Part shown: positions 6,722-14,329 of the stretch, one piece after another | Numbering within the stretch: the first letter of the stretch is position 1 | Layout of the letters: every line of letters starts with the position of its first letter | Assembly: GCA_030697525.1 (NCBI GenBank) | Contig: JAUYPW010000002.1 | Coordinates: 1 to 41,547, forward strand | DNA: 41,547 nucleotides | Direction of reading: 5' to 3' | From: a bacterium | Lineage (GTDB): Bacteria; Patescibacteriota; Minisyncoccia; Sungbacterales; HO2-52-23 | The notes under the pieces: generated by a model | The model's database searches: none | What the model was told of the DNA's origin: nothing | The model's input: the letters and a program-made list of their open reading frames with translations, nothing else | Translations under genes and position numbers: made by a program

Positions 6722-9700
6722 ATGCAAAATCCTAAGCACGAAGCACTAAATTCTAAACAAATCTTAAATTCTAATGTTCCAAATTCAAAACGGTTTGGAA
6801 AATTGGGATTTGGGATTTCCCGCACTTGGCGGGCGGGTTATGCCGCCGTCACTACCGCTGTAATAACTCTTTTGGTTTCCCTGACTATTGTCAGCGGATT
6901 ATCTTTCTTTTCTCTTCAGGAAGTCAACACCAACCGCTCTTTCACCAAATCGGTGGAAACAAAATACGTGTCTGAATCCGGAACCGAAGACGCACTCTAT
7001 CGCCTCGTCACAGGCAAACAACTCTCCACCGGAGAACAGCTAAAAGTTGGTAGTAAAGGTACTACCACCATCACCATTGATACCCAAGGCAACAAACGGA
7101 TAATCCGCTCGGAGGGAACAAGTACTAAATCCCAGCAAAATTTGGAAACAAGGGTGGATATAAACATATCGCCTACAAATTTTGCCTATGGAGCTATGGT
7201 GGGAGACGGGGGACTTACCATGAGCAACAACGCCCGCATAGAGGGCAGTCTTTATTCTAACGGCAATGTTACTGGAAACACCGGAGTTGTAATCACTGGC
7301 GATGCATATGTTGCGGTAGGCAGTTCTTCGGCGGTAAATCAATCTTGGGAGACCAGAAATGCGGATCAAGAGGTGGGCACCGTGGAGGGAACTATAGTAA
7401 CCGTCGTGGATGCCTCCGCCAATGTCGGAGATTATAATTCCTTGGCTTTAGGTTCAGACGGATTCGCCCGTATAGCATACTACGATACCACCAACGCGGA
7501 TTTAAAATTTGCCCGCTGTCTAAACGCCGATTGCAATCTTAAAAATATTACGGTTATAGATTCTGGCGGAAATGTGGGATATAGGTACACCGGCATAGCC
7601 TTGGGTTCAGATGGTTTTGCCCAGATAAGTTATTATGATGCCACCAACAAAGACCTTAAATTTGTGCATTGCACCAACGCCGATTGTACTACTAAAAATA
7701 TAACTGTTTTAGATTCCTCCGTAACCGACATTGGACAATTTTCATCTTTGATCTTGGGAGCGGATGGTTTTTCCAGAATTGCATACTACAAAATTTCTGG
7801 CGGGGATTTACGGTTTGCGCGCTGTTTAAATACAGACTGCACCAGCCGCAATATATTTACGGTTGATTCAATCAACGACACGGGTAAATATACCTCCGTG
7901 GCTTTAGGATCTGACGGTTTTGCTCGTATAAGTTATCAAAACGAGACCAGTGATGACTTGAAAATGTCCCGCTGTCTGCAAATTGATTGCCAAGCGGCCA
8001 ACAACAATACCATAGACTCCACCGGAGATTTGGGAAGTTTAAAAACCAACATAGCCATGGGTGCGGACGGCTTCGCTCGCATAGGTTATTATGATGACAC
8101 CAACCGAGATTTAAAATTTGTTCGCTGTACAAGCATAGATTGCAATCTAAAAGTTATTACAGTTGTGGACTCGGTAGACAACATAGGAAAATATAATTCC
8201 ATGCAATTGGGTTCTGATGGTTTCGCGAGAATAAGTTACTGGGGGGATGGTGGTCTAAAATTTGCCCGCTGTACCAATGCCGACTGCACCACCAAAGTAA
8301 TTTCCGTTACCGACACTGAAGGAGATGACGTTGGGCATTACAGTTTTCTGCGTATGGGAAGCGATGGCTTTGGACGGATAAGTTATTATGACAATCAAAC
8401 TCCTCGGCTCAAATTTGCCCGTTGTCGGGATCAGGACTGCTCTCCGGCAAATCCCCAAATTGATGTAGGTATGAGTTTTCGTCCGACAATTAGCGCTACC
8501 ATAACCCAAGCAGATTTATTTCTTCGGAAAGTTGGTAATCCAGTAAATCCGACCTTGCGTCTAGTCCGTGACGTGAGCGGCACACCCGGCACCAATCCTG
8601 CCGATGTTCTGGACACAGCCGTTTTAAACACAACCCCGATCGGAGGATCTTACGGATGGGTTAGTCTTTATTTCCCAACTCAACCTTCCTTAACAGCCAA
8701 CACCAATTATTGGCTGGTACTTGATGCCTCGCTTGATAGCAGTAATTATCTGGTCTGGGGCAGAGATTCGGCTGGCGGATACACTAGAGGAGCGGCCAAA
8801 AAAACTTCGGATTGGAGCCAGGGCGGGTGGGCCAATATAACCGGCGATTTAGATTTTCGGGTGTATATGGGCGGGGCTTTCCAAAGACTTTCCAATGTGA
8901 CCGTAAACGGAAATGCCGAAGCAGAGATTATGGATGCAGTAACCGTGGGTGGCAACGCCAGCGCCTTTAGCCTCAACAGCGGAACCGTAACGGGCAACAT
9001 AAATGCCAATAATATTTCCAATTGCACTATCACTGGCAACGCGGCTTATAACAGCTCAACCGCTTGCGCCATAACGGGTTCGCAAACCACCCCGACGACC
9101 CCTCCCACCCCTCCGGCTAAATTTACCATGCCCGTAACTGATCAAATGATAACCGCTTGGAAAAATGACTCGGCTTTGGGTGGAACTTGCATACAGCCCC
9201 AATGCCAAGCTAATGGAGATTTTGCGCCAACCGCCTGCAATATCTCTCTTGGTCCAAAAAAAATAACCGGAAATCTTATCTTGAGCACAAATTGCCAAGG
9301 AGGCCAAACCCTGACTTTAACCGGTACAGTTTGGGTGGTTGGCAATTTAGATATTTCTAACAATGCTAAGGTGGTTTTGGGTAGCAGCTACGGAGAACTT
9401 AGCGGTATGGTGGTGGCTGACGGCACAATCCATCTAAGCAACAACGGGCAGTTTAGTGGGTCAGGCACTCTCGGAAGCTACTTAATGCTTTTAAGCACGG
9501 CTACCGGAGGAGGACACCATGGCGGGGCTATTGATTTGCATAACAACGCTTCCGGAGCAATTTTTTACGCTCATAAGGGGTTGGTCAACGTCCACAACAA
9601 TGTAACTATCAACGAATTGGCCGGTTATGCTATAAACCTAGATAATAATGTTACGCTCATTTACGAAACTGCTCTGCAAAATGTCCGTTTCTCTTCCGGC

Positions 9701-9745
9701 CCGGCCGGAGGGTTTGATATAAAGCATTGGAAAGAAGTGGAATAG
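6722..9745 (+). CDS. PilX-like giant surface protein with seven-bladed propeller (putative pilus adhesin)
   Basis: 1007 residues. After a repetitive leader of about 38 residues comes GYAAVTTAVITLLVSLTIVS, a PilX-type membrane helix, then EVNTNRSFTKSVETKYVSES. Residues about 160-205 and 720-985 are rich in N, G and V (MSNNARIEGSLYSNGNV, LDISNNAKVVLGSSYGELSG) and look like a beta-helix. Inserted between them are seven repeats of about 51 residues (residues 223-577, nt about 7389-8454) with consensus LGSDGFARISYYD, DLKFARC and a C-x4-C pair, predicted to fold as a seven-bladed propeller, then a jelly-roll-like module (about 580-715). PilX-like proteins sit at pilus tips; the propeller suggests binding to another cell. 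It is last in the block, with no obvious plus-strand terminator before 9889. Confidence 0.8.
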   Translation: MQNPKHEALNSKQILNSNVPNSKRFGKLGFGISRTWRAGYAAVTTAVITLLVSLTIVSGLSFFSLQEVNTNRSFTKSVETKYVSESGTEDALYRLVTGKQLSTGEQLKVGSKGTTTITIDTQGNKRIIRSEGTSTKSQQNLETRVDINISPTNFAYGAMVGDGGLTMSNNARIEGSLYSNGNVTGNTGVVITGDAYVAVGSSSAVNQSWETRNADQEVGTVEGTIVTVVDASANVGDYNSLALGSDGFARIAYYDTTNADLKFARCLNADCNLKNITVIDSGGNVGYRYTGIALGSDGFAQISYYDATNKDLKFVHCTNADCTTKNITVLDSSVTDIGQFSSLILGADGFSRIAYYKISGGDLRFARCLNTDCTSRNIFTVDSINDTGKYTSVALGSDGFARISYQNETSDDLKMSRCLQIDCQAANNNTIDSTGDLGSLKTNIAMGADGFARIGYYDDTNRDLKFVRCTSIDCNLKVITVVDSVDNIGKYNSMQLGSDGFARISYWGDGGLKFARCTNADCTTKVISVTDTEGDDVGHYSFLRMGSDGFGRISYYDNQTPRLKFARCRDQDCSPANPQIDVGMSFRPTISATITQADLFLRKVGNPVNPTLRLVRDVSGTPGTNPADVLDTAVLNTTPIGGSYGWVSLYFPTQPSLTANTNYWLVLDASLDSSNYLVWGRDSAGGYTRGAAKKTSDWSQGGWANITGDLDFRVYMGGAFQRLSNVTVNGNAEAEIMDAVTVGGNASAFSLNSGTVTGNINANNISNCTITGNAAYNSSTACAITGSQTTPTTPPTPPAKFTMPVTDQMITAWKNDSALGGTCIQPQCQANGDFAPTACNISLGPKKITGNLILSTNCQGGQTLTLTGTVWVVGNLDISNNAKVVLGSSYGELSGMVVADGTIHLSNNGQFSGSGTLGSYLMLLSTATGGGHHGGAIDLHNNASGAIFYAHKGLVNVHNNVTINELAGYAINLDNNVTLIYETALQNVRFSSGPAGGFDIKHWKEVE

Positions 9746-9775
9746 GTAAAAAATCTTAGTTTCCCCTTAATCCTA

Positions 9776-9973
9776 TTATTCCTCTTTATCCCTTTTATCA
9801 TTGTCGCGGGTCCCCTCTGGTATCCTGATTTCAGACACAACTACCACAGTAACCACCGGTTTCTCGGCCACACCCCTCGGAGACACGTAAAAATTCCCCA
9901 GCGAGGAATTTTTCTCAGAATTCGCCTCGCTCTTTTCTGCCAAAGGCAGAAAAACCCTGCCCGCTCGACTCAT
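9776..9973 (-). CDS. Small hypothetical protein (65 residues)
   Basis: Start at ATG 9973-9971, chosen because it is preceded by GAGGAG 9 bases upstream; a longer frame to 10144 has no such site. The product is charged, with a valine-rich strand (VVTVVVVSEIRIP) and an acidic-basic tail. No family is recognised. Two hairpins (9889-9913 and 9933-9953) lie within the frame, so it may instead be part of an untranslated RNA. A TATACT box stands about 97 bases upstream. Base composition looks richer in G and C than the pilus genes beside it, like the next minus-strand gene. Confidence 0.4.
   Translation of the reverse strand: MSRAGRVFLPLAEKSEANSEKNSSLGNFYVSPRGVAEKPVVTVVVVSEIRIPEGTRDNDKRDKEE
9889..9953. 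other. Two back-to-back hairpins
   Basis: Hairpin A pairs AAAAATTCC (9889-9897) with GGAATTTTT (9905-9913). Hairpin B pairs TTTTCTGCC (9933-9941) with GGCAGAAAA (9945-9953), loop AAA. Both are symmetric enough to act on either strand, for example as the end of the plus-strand pilus transcript. Confidence 0.5.
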
Positions 9974-10069
9974 TGTGGTCTCCTCAAGGTATGGCCTCGA
10001 CCGGTGGTTAACGGAATATCTATAATCAGAATACCACTCGACCCACTCTTTCTTAAAAAATCTTAGTCT

Positions 10070-10075
10070 AGTATA
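10070..10075 (-). promoter_or_regulatory. Possible -10 box of the small minus-strand ORF
   Basis: TATACT on the minus strand, downstream of the 10136-10164 terminator hairpin. No convincing -35 was found. Confidence 0.35.
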
Positions 10076-10135
10076 TACTATCGGGGGGCCAAGATTTTTT
10101 CTGAAAAGGGATTTGATAGAAGAAATGGAAAAGTG

Positions 10136-10164
10136 AAAAGCCATCAGCGTAGCTGATGGCTTTT
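10136..10164. terminator. Intrinsic terminator of the response-regulator-like gene
   Basis: A 13-bp stem (10136-10148 with 10152-10164), loop of 3. It lies 38 bases after the stop of the 10203-10886 gene. The U run is TTTT on the minus strand and six T on the plus strand, so it may work both ways. Confidence 0.75.
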
Positions 10165-10202
10165 TTGTTTGTTGTCTTTAGGGCTAGCCCGGACCGATCG
10201 CC

Positions 10203-10886
10203 CTATACTGGCTTCTCTTGGAGCTGGGACAGAACCTCGTCCCACGCCTTGACGTAGGTGAGTCCTTTGTTTCTGTAGTCAGCTTGCACGGGATACTTTT
10301 TCTTCCCCTCCTCACTTTCCCGAAACGTACGGCTGACTCGCTGGAGAGTCTCGGCATCCACGACGGCCGTGGCCTGGTTGGTGCAAATGACCTTGGTGTC
10401 GCCGATGGAAAATGGCATAAATCCATCGAAAGCCGCGGACGCAGGATGGTTGTGGTGGTTCATGTCCGTCACCACCGCGACCATCTTCACCCCTGCGGAC
10501 AGAGCGCGAAGGGCGATGATGGAACCGAGGGGCATCTCCTGACCAATGAATTTTTTGCCCTCTGGACCTTGCGCCTTCCGTGACGCGGGAACGAGCAGGT
10601 CGGTGAGAACCACGTCGAAGTCTGGCCTATTCCTTGATGCTTCTCTCGCCTTTTCCTCGGCAACGAAGTAAGCCATCCTACGGTCGTTGTCTACCCCTTT
10701 CTCGTAGGGATTGAAATCGCCGAACTCCGCCTTGAGAATCTCCTCGGCCTTCTCGTAATCCACATCCCGTGAGAGAGCTTTCTCTGCCTCTTCGTAGGTG
10801 CCCACAACCGTGAGGTTGTGACCCACGAGAAGCGCTTCCGCCGCTCTGCGATGAAGCTCGCTGTCGTCAAACACCAGAATCTTCAT
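10203..10886 (-). CDS. Atypical response-regulator receiver-like protein
   Basis: 227 residues. It starts MKILVFDDSELHRRAAEALL, a receiver-domain opening with the acidic pair DD at 7-8. DFDVVLTDLLVP (about residues 89-100) has the phospho-acceptor aspartate after strand 3, and AGVKMVAVVTDMN supplies the conserved T. Between helix 1 and strand 3 is an insertion of some 40 charged residues (DYEKAEEILKAEFGDFNPYE and following), and a C-terminal tail replaces any DNA-binding domain. No sensor kinase is adjacent. It has a consensus promoter, Shine-Dalgarno AGGAGG 7 bases before ATG and a terminator. Codons appear richer in G and C than in neighbours. It may be a stand-alone signalling or scaffold protein; function unknown. 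Confidence 0.65.
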   Translation of the reverse strand: MKILVFDDSELHRRAAEALLVGHNLTVVGTYEEAEKALSRDVDYEKAEEILKAEFGDFNPYEKGVDNDRRMAYFVAEEKAREASRNRPDFDVVLTDLLVPASRKAQGPEGKKFIGQEMPLGSIIALRALSAGVKMVAVVTDMNHHNHPASAAFDGFMPFSIGDTKVICTNQATAVVDAETLQRVSRTFRESEEGKKKYPVQADYRNKGLTYVKAWDEVLSQLQEKPV

Positions 10887-10966
10887 GTCTTTCCTCCTGA
10901 TTTAGGAAGTTTTGGTTTTAGGCACACCTTCCAGCACACCAGTTGTCAACTTTGATCTGTGCCTCA

Positions 10967-10995
10967 ATTATACTCCTATTTATCAAAAAAGTCAA
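10967..10995 (-). promoter_or_regulatory. Consensus promoter of the response-regulator-like gene
   Basis: On the minus strand TTGACT (10995-10990), 17 bases, TATAAT (10972-10967). The predicted leader is about 75 nt and contains GGTGTGC twice, 13 bases apart, before the Shine-Dalgarno. Confidence 0.8.
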
Positions 10996-11101
10996 GTATT
11001 TGGGGTAACGGCTCAACGGGTAATCCTGTTGAGCCGTTGAATTTTTGGCTTATGTGCAGTGTTTTTTAGATTACCTCATCACCCCACCAAGCGAGGATTC
11101 T

Positions 11102-11124
11102 CGCCTGCCTACCGGCAGGCAGGC
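11102..11124. repeat. REP-like G+C-rich palindrome (copy 1)
   Basis: CCTGCC/GGCAGG arms around TACC. A 21-base identical match in inverted orientation is found at 39894-39914, both in intergenic DNA. Confidence 0.7.
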
Positions 11125-11171
11125 AATGATGGATAGCGGCAAGATGTTATCCACGACAAATTTTAGAAATA

Positions 11172-11316
11172 GCGGGTCGAGGCTATGTGGTCCTTGAGAC
11201 AATCAAAAGTTGATTTGGCATGGTCGGCTTCTTAGACGCAAATCAACTTTTGCTTAGGGAGTCCGCCGCTGGGCGGACGAGCCGTGTCTCAAGACCATAT
11301 AGCCGAGGGAACCCGC
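11172..11316. ncRNA. Candidate structured RNA or folded DNA element with a three-way junction
   Basis: Closing helix GCGGGT (11172-11177) with ACCCGC (11311-11316). A second helix pairs 11181-11201 with 11285-11304 over about 20 bp, with one bulged C (11192) and one G-T pair. From the junction spring a 14-bp perfect arm (11204-11217 with 11239-11252, loop 21) and a 7-bp arm (11261-11267 with 11272-11278, loop GCTG). It matches none of the RNase P, tmRNA, SRP or 6S hallmarks I know. Strand and promoter are uncertain. The short repeat CGACAA stands on both sides (11154-11159, 11316-11321), so a small mobile element is an alternative. Confidence 0.55.
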
Positions 11317-11352
11317 GACAATTAATGTTGAGTATCGTACCAAGAAAAGTGG

Positions 11353-11358
11353 TATACT
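11353..11358 (+). promoter_or_regulatory. Extended -10 box of pilM
   Basis: TATACT preceded by TGG. The GTG start of pilM (11365) is 7 bases after the box, at the expected first transcribed base, so the mRNA is probably leaderless. Confidence 0.6.
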
Positions 11359-11364
11359 AAAGAT

Positions 11365-12465
11365 GTGATCTCTCTCAAGCAAAAATTTTTGCATTTTACT
11401 GACTCTTGGGTAGATATACCCGTGGTGGGATTTGATATTTCAGATAGGACCATTAAATATTTACAATTTGTACGGAAGCCCGCATTGGGTTCCGTGATCT
11501 TTGGAGAAATTGAATTGCCGGAGGGGGTGATAGACCGAGGCGATATCATACAGGAGGAGGCTTTGGTTTCTTTGTTAAAAAACTGGCTTAGACGGGAAGG
11601 CAGGGCTTTTCGTGACTCTGCTTTTGCCGTATCTCTGCCGGAAGAGAAGGGGTTTTTAAGATTGATCCAGGTGCCTAAGGTGAAAAAAGATGATATTGCC
11701 CAAACCGTGCGCTGGGAGATAGAGACCAACGTCCCCTTGCCATTGGATCAGCTGATTTATGACTATGAAATAGCGGATTCAGAAAACAAGATGGATCATC
11801 TGGATGTGCTTACAGTGGCCTATCCCAAAACAGTTATTGAATCCTATTTAAGAGTGCTTAAGGGGAGTAGATTAAACCCGCTGGCCTTAGAACATGAAGC
11901 CCAGTCTGTAACCCGAGTTGTATTGCAAGAAAACCAATCCACCGAACCCATGCTGATTCTGGACTTCGGCCAGACCAGGACGGGAATTATGATAATCTCT
12001 GGCGGTGAAATTGTATTTACCACCACAATTGAACTGGGCGGGAAAATTTTGGAGGAAAACATAGAAAGAGAGCTGAAGGTGGAGAAATCCAAGGCTATAG
12101 AGTTTAAGGAAACCGTTGGATTAAACAAAAAATTTGCGGATGGCAAATTGTTTGCGGCCCTTACCCCGGCCATATCAGTACTTTCAGATGAACTCAAAAG
12201 GGCTATAGAATACTACCAAACCCATAGCCACCACCTGCATAGTTCCAATCTTGATATAAAGGAGCTTTTTTTGGCTGGAGGAGATTCCAACCTGCTCGGT
12301 CTTGATACTTATTTGGCCGCCATTTTAAAAATCCCCGTAACAAGAGCCGAAGTTCCTATAATTAAAAAACTTTGGACCGACCACGGTCATATCCCCTACA
12401 TACCCAAAAGCAAGTTAAACTCTTATGCCGCGGCCATGGGACTTGCCATGAAGAGTTGGGAGTAA
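11365..12465 (+). CDS. pilM: Type IV pilus assembly protein PilM (actin-like ATPase)
   Basis: 366 residues. VVGFDISDRTIKYLQF is the phosphate-1 motif of the actin-like PilM fold; MLILDFGQTRTGIMIISGGE (about residues 196-215) is phosphate-2, and LFLAGGDSNLLGLDTYLA (about 306-324) the adenosine motif. RWEIETNVPLPLDQLIYDYE is the PilM signature region. PilM normally binds the PilN tail and links cytoplasm to the alignment complex; no pilN or pilO follows here, pilC does. The start is GTG at 11365, because the overlapping ATG at 11363 reads straight into a stop; it coincides with the predicted transcription start. Confidence 0.9.
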   Translation: MISLKQKFLHFTDSWVDIPVVGFDISDRTIKYLQFVRKPALGSVIFGEIELPEGVIDRGDIIQEEALVSLLKNWLRREGRAFRDSAFAVSLPEEKGFLRLIQVPKVKKDDIAQTVRWEIETNVPLPLDQLIYDYEIADSENKMDHLDVLTVAYPKTVIESYLRVLKGSRLNPLALEHEAQSVTRVVLQENQSTEPMLILDFGQTRTGIMIISGGEIVFTTTIELGGKILEENIERELKVEKSKAIEFKETVGLNKKFADGKLFAALTPAISVLSDELKRAIEYYQTHSHHLHSSNLDIKELFLAGGDSNLLGLDTYLAAILKIPVTRAEVPIIKKLWTDHGHIPYIPKSKLNSYAAAMGLAMKSWE

Positions 12466-12490
12466 TTAATAACTATTTTAATATTTCGTC

Positions 12491-13693
12491 ATGCCTGTAT
12501 TTGAATACCAAGCCAGAACCAAAGAGGGGGAGACCCGCAACGGAGTCGTGGAGACTTCCTCCACCGAAGCCGTTTTAGACCTGCTCCAGCAAAACAACCT
12601 ATTCGTCGTATCCGTACGCGAAAAAACTAGGCCTGGTTTTTTTGATATAAAAATAGGAAGCGGGATCAAACACAAGGACATTGTTATTTTTTCCAGACAA
12701 CTATCAACCCTTTTTGAGGCCCAAATCCCTTTGACGCAGGCTTTAAAAACCCTGATGGGAGAAACCAACAAAGATTCTTTGAGAAAGATAATTTCGGAAG
12801 TTTTGGATGATGTAACCGGCGGGCTATCTTTGTCTCAAGCGATGTCCAAGCACGGGGATGTTTTCTCGGGTTTTTATATAAGTTTGGTAAGATCTGGAGA
12901 AACCTCCGGAAAGATGCAGGAAGTATTTGCTTATTTGGCGGATTATTTAGAGCGGTCATTTTATCTTGCCAGCAAAGCCAAAAATGCGCTTATTTATCCA
13001 GCCTTTATATCCTTGGCTTTTCTTGGAGTCATGGTAGTAATGCTGGTTGTGGTAATTCCCAGACTAGTGAGTATTTTCAAGGAAACTGGGCAAAAAGTTC
13101 CTTTTTATACGCAAATAGTAATTTCGTCATCGGATTTCTTGCGAGCCTGGGGTTTGTTTGTACTGGTAGCGGTGGTGGCCGGAGTCATAGCCGCCTGGAG
13201 GTGGGGTAAAACCCCAAAAGGGAAATTATTCTTCCATACTCTACAAATAAAGATACCCATAGTAGGAGAGTTATATAAAAAACTTTTCATGGCTCGCCTA
13301 AGCGACAACCTACACACCCTTATCATAAGCGGTATACCCATATTAAAAGCCCTCGCCACCACTGGAGAAGTGGTAGGTAACGTGGTTTATAAAAACGCCA
13401 TAGACAAAGCCATAGAGGCCGTAAAAGGAGGCGGCACCATATCTTCAGCTTTTGAGAGAACGAAGGAAATACCCTCCATGGTGACCAATATGATAAGAAT
13501 CGGGGAAGCTTCAGGAAAACTTGACTTCATCTTAGCTAATGTCTCTAAATATTACACCCGAGAAGTGGATTCGCTGGTGGAAAACCTGGTGTCTTTGATT
13601 GAACCGGCTCTGATTATAATGTTGGGGTTAGGGGTGGGTCTTATGGTGGGATCCGTATTGGTGCCGCTTTATAACATGGTTGGAAATATATAA
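12491..13693 (+). CDS. pilC: Type IV pilus inner-membrane platform protein PilC (copy 2)
   Basis: 400 residues with the N-terminal PilC opening MPVFEYQARTKEGETRNGVV and two T2SSF domains: FSRQLSTLFEAQIPLTQALK with LVRSGETSGKM, then FMARLSDNLHTLIISGIPIL with MIRIGEASGKLDFIL. Three long hydrophobic helices are visible, the last at the C terminus. It stands between pilM and the major pilin, so this copy is the likely platform for the main pilus, while copy 1 at 3000 is tied to the other minor-pilin set. It starts 25 bases after pilM with no Shine-Dalgarno. Confidence 0.92.
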   Translation: MPVFEYQARTKEGETRNGVVETSSTEAVLDLLQQNNLFVVSVREKTRPGFFDIKIGSGIKHKDIVIFSRQLSTLFEAQIPLTQALKTLMGETNKDSLRKIISEVLDDVTGGLSLSQAMSKHGDVFSGFYISLVRSGETSGKMQEVFAYLADYLERSFYLASKAKNALIYPAFISLAFLGVMVVMLVVVIPRLVSIFKETGQKVPFYTQIVISSSDFLRAWGLFVLVAVVAGVIAAWRWGKTPKGKLFFHTLQIKIPIVGELYKKLFMARLSDNLHTLIISGIPILKALATTGEVVGNVVYKNAIDKAIEAVKGGGTISSAFERTKEIPSMVTNMIRIGEASGKLDFILANVSKYYTREVDSLVENLVSLIEPALIIMLGLGVGLMVGSVLVPLYNMVGNI

Positions 13694-13744
13694 TCTGGAC
13701 CACTTGTGGATAATCGCTTTTACAGCAACCGCCCGAAAGTGTAG

Positions 13745-13750
13745 TATAAT
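13745..13750 (+). promoter_or_regulatory. -10 box of the major pilin gene
   Basis: TATAAT, preceded by a TTTACA-like element at 13719-13724 with a long spacing (20). The predicted leader is about 57 nt and includes the small hairpin AAAGGT/ACCTTT (13776-13793). Confidence 0.5.
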
Positions 13751-13813
13751 CTATGTACACAAGAAGCAGTTTCTAAAGGTCGACTAACCTTTTTAACTAA
13801 TTTTGAAATTCTA

Positions 13814-14326
13814 ATGATTAAACTATTTAAGAAACATTCAACAAAAGGTGGTTTTACCTTGATTGAATTGTTGGTAGTTATCGCCATTATCGGAGTATTG
13901 GCTTCTATAGTGCTGGCCTCCCTTAACAACGCCCGAAGAAAATCGCGAGATGCTCGCCGCGTAACCGATGTTAAGCAGATTCAGCTGGCCCTTGAGCTTT
14001 ATTTTGATGCGCAAGGTAATCAATACCCAGTAGCCACCGCAACCTGCGACGCCACGGCCAACGCCAAAGGTCTTGAGGTGCTAGTAACTACAGGCTATAT
14101 CCCACAAGTTCCGCGAGATCCAAGCTCTTCCACCACCTGCTACTCCTATGCAAGCCCTGCTACCGGCTTAAGAACGACTTACCATCTGGGAGCAACTCTG
14201 GAGGAGACAACCAACCCAGCGCTTAATGGAGACAGGGACTGTACATCTGCGGCGGCTGGTTGCGGAGCGGCGGCTTATACTCAAGGATTTGCCGGGACTG
14301 ATCCTCTATACGACGTAACTCCGTAA
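13814..14326 (+). CDS. Major type IV pilin (PilA-like)
   Basis: 170 residues. The leader MIKLFKKHSTKGG is followed by FTLIELLVVIAIIGVLASIV, a textbook prepilin cut site with F+1 and E+5 and a hydrophobic helix, then the conserved NARRKSRDARRVTDVKQIQLALELYFD of short pilins of this group. The globular part has three cysteine pairs' worth of C residues (CDAT, TTCYS, DCTSAAAGC). It has its own promoter with a leader of about 57 nt, in contrast to the leaderless pilus genes nearby, which fits a strongly expressed major subunit. pilD follows 3 bases after its stop. Confidence 0.88.
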   Translation: MIKLFKKHSTKGGFTLIELLVVIAIIGVLASIVLASLNNARRKSRDARRVTDVKQIQLALELYFDAQGNQYPVATATCDATANAKGLEVLVTTGYIPQVPRDPSSSTTCYSYASPATGLRTTYHLGATLEETTNPALNGDRDCTSAAAGCGAAAYTQGFAGTDPLYDVTP

Positions 14327-14329
14327 ACT

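Larger units (their letters stand above)
10996..11364. other. Non-coding region with hairpins, REP-like palindrome and a three-way-junction element
   Basis: No supported gene. It holds a hairpin at 11007-11038 (11-bp perfect arms, extended by an inner G-T and G-C pairs, followed by GAATTTTT), a REP-like palindrome (11102-11124), a small hairpin GGATA/TATCC at 11131-11152 and the 145-nt folded element at 11172-11316. The pilM promoter is at its right end. Confidence 0.7.

Noticed and set aside
11000-11340. tmRNA, RNase P RNA, SRP RNA or 6S RNA
   Set aside because: None of the conserved sequences of these RNAs is present, and the fold differs.
9746-11364. Prophage or integrative element
   Set aside because: Composition looks different, but no integrase, phage gene or attachment-site pair is visible.
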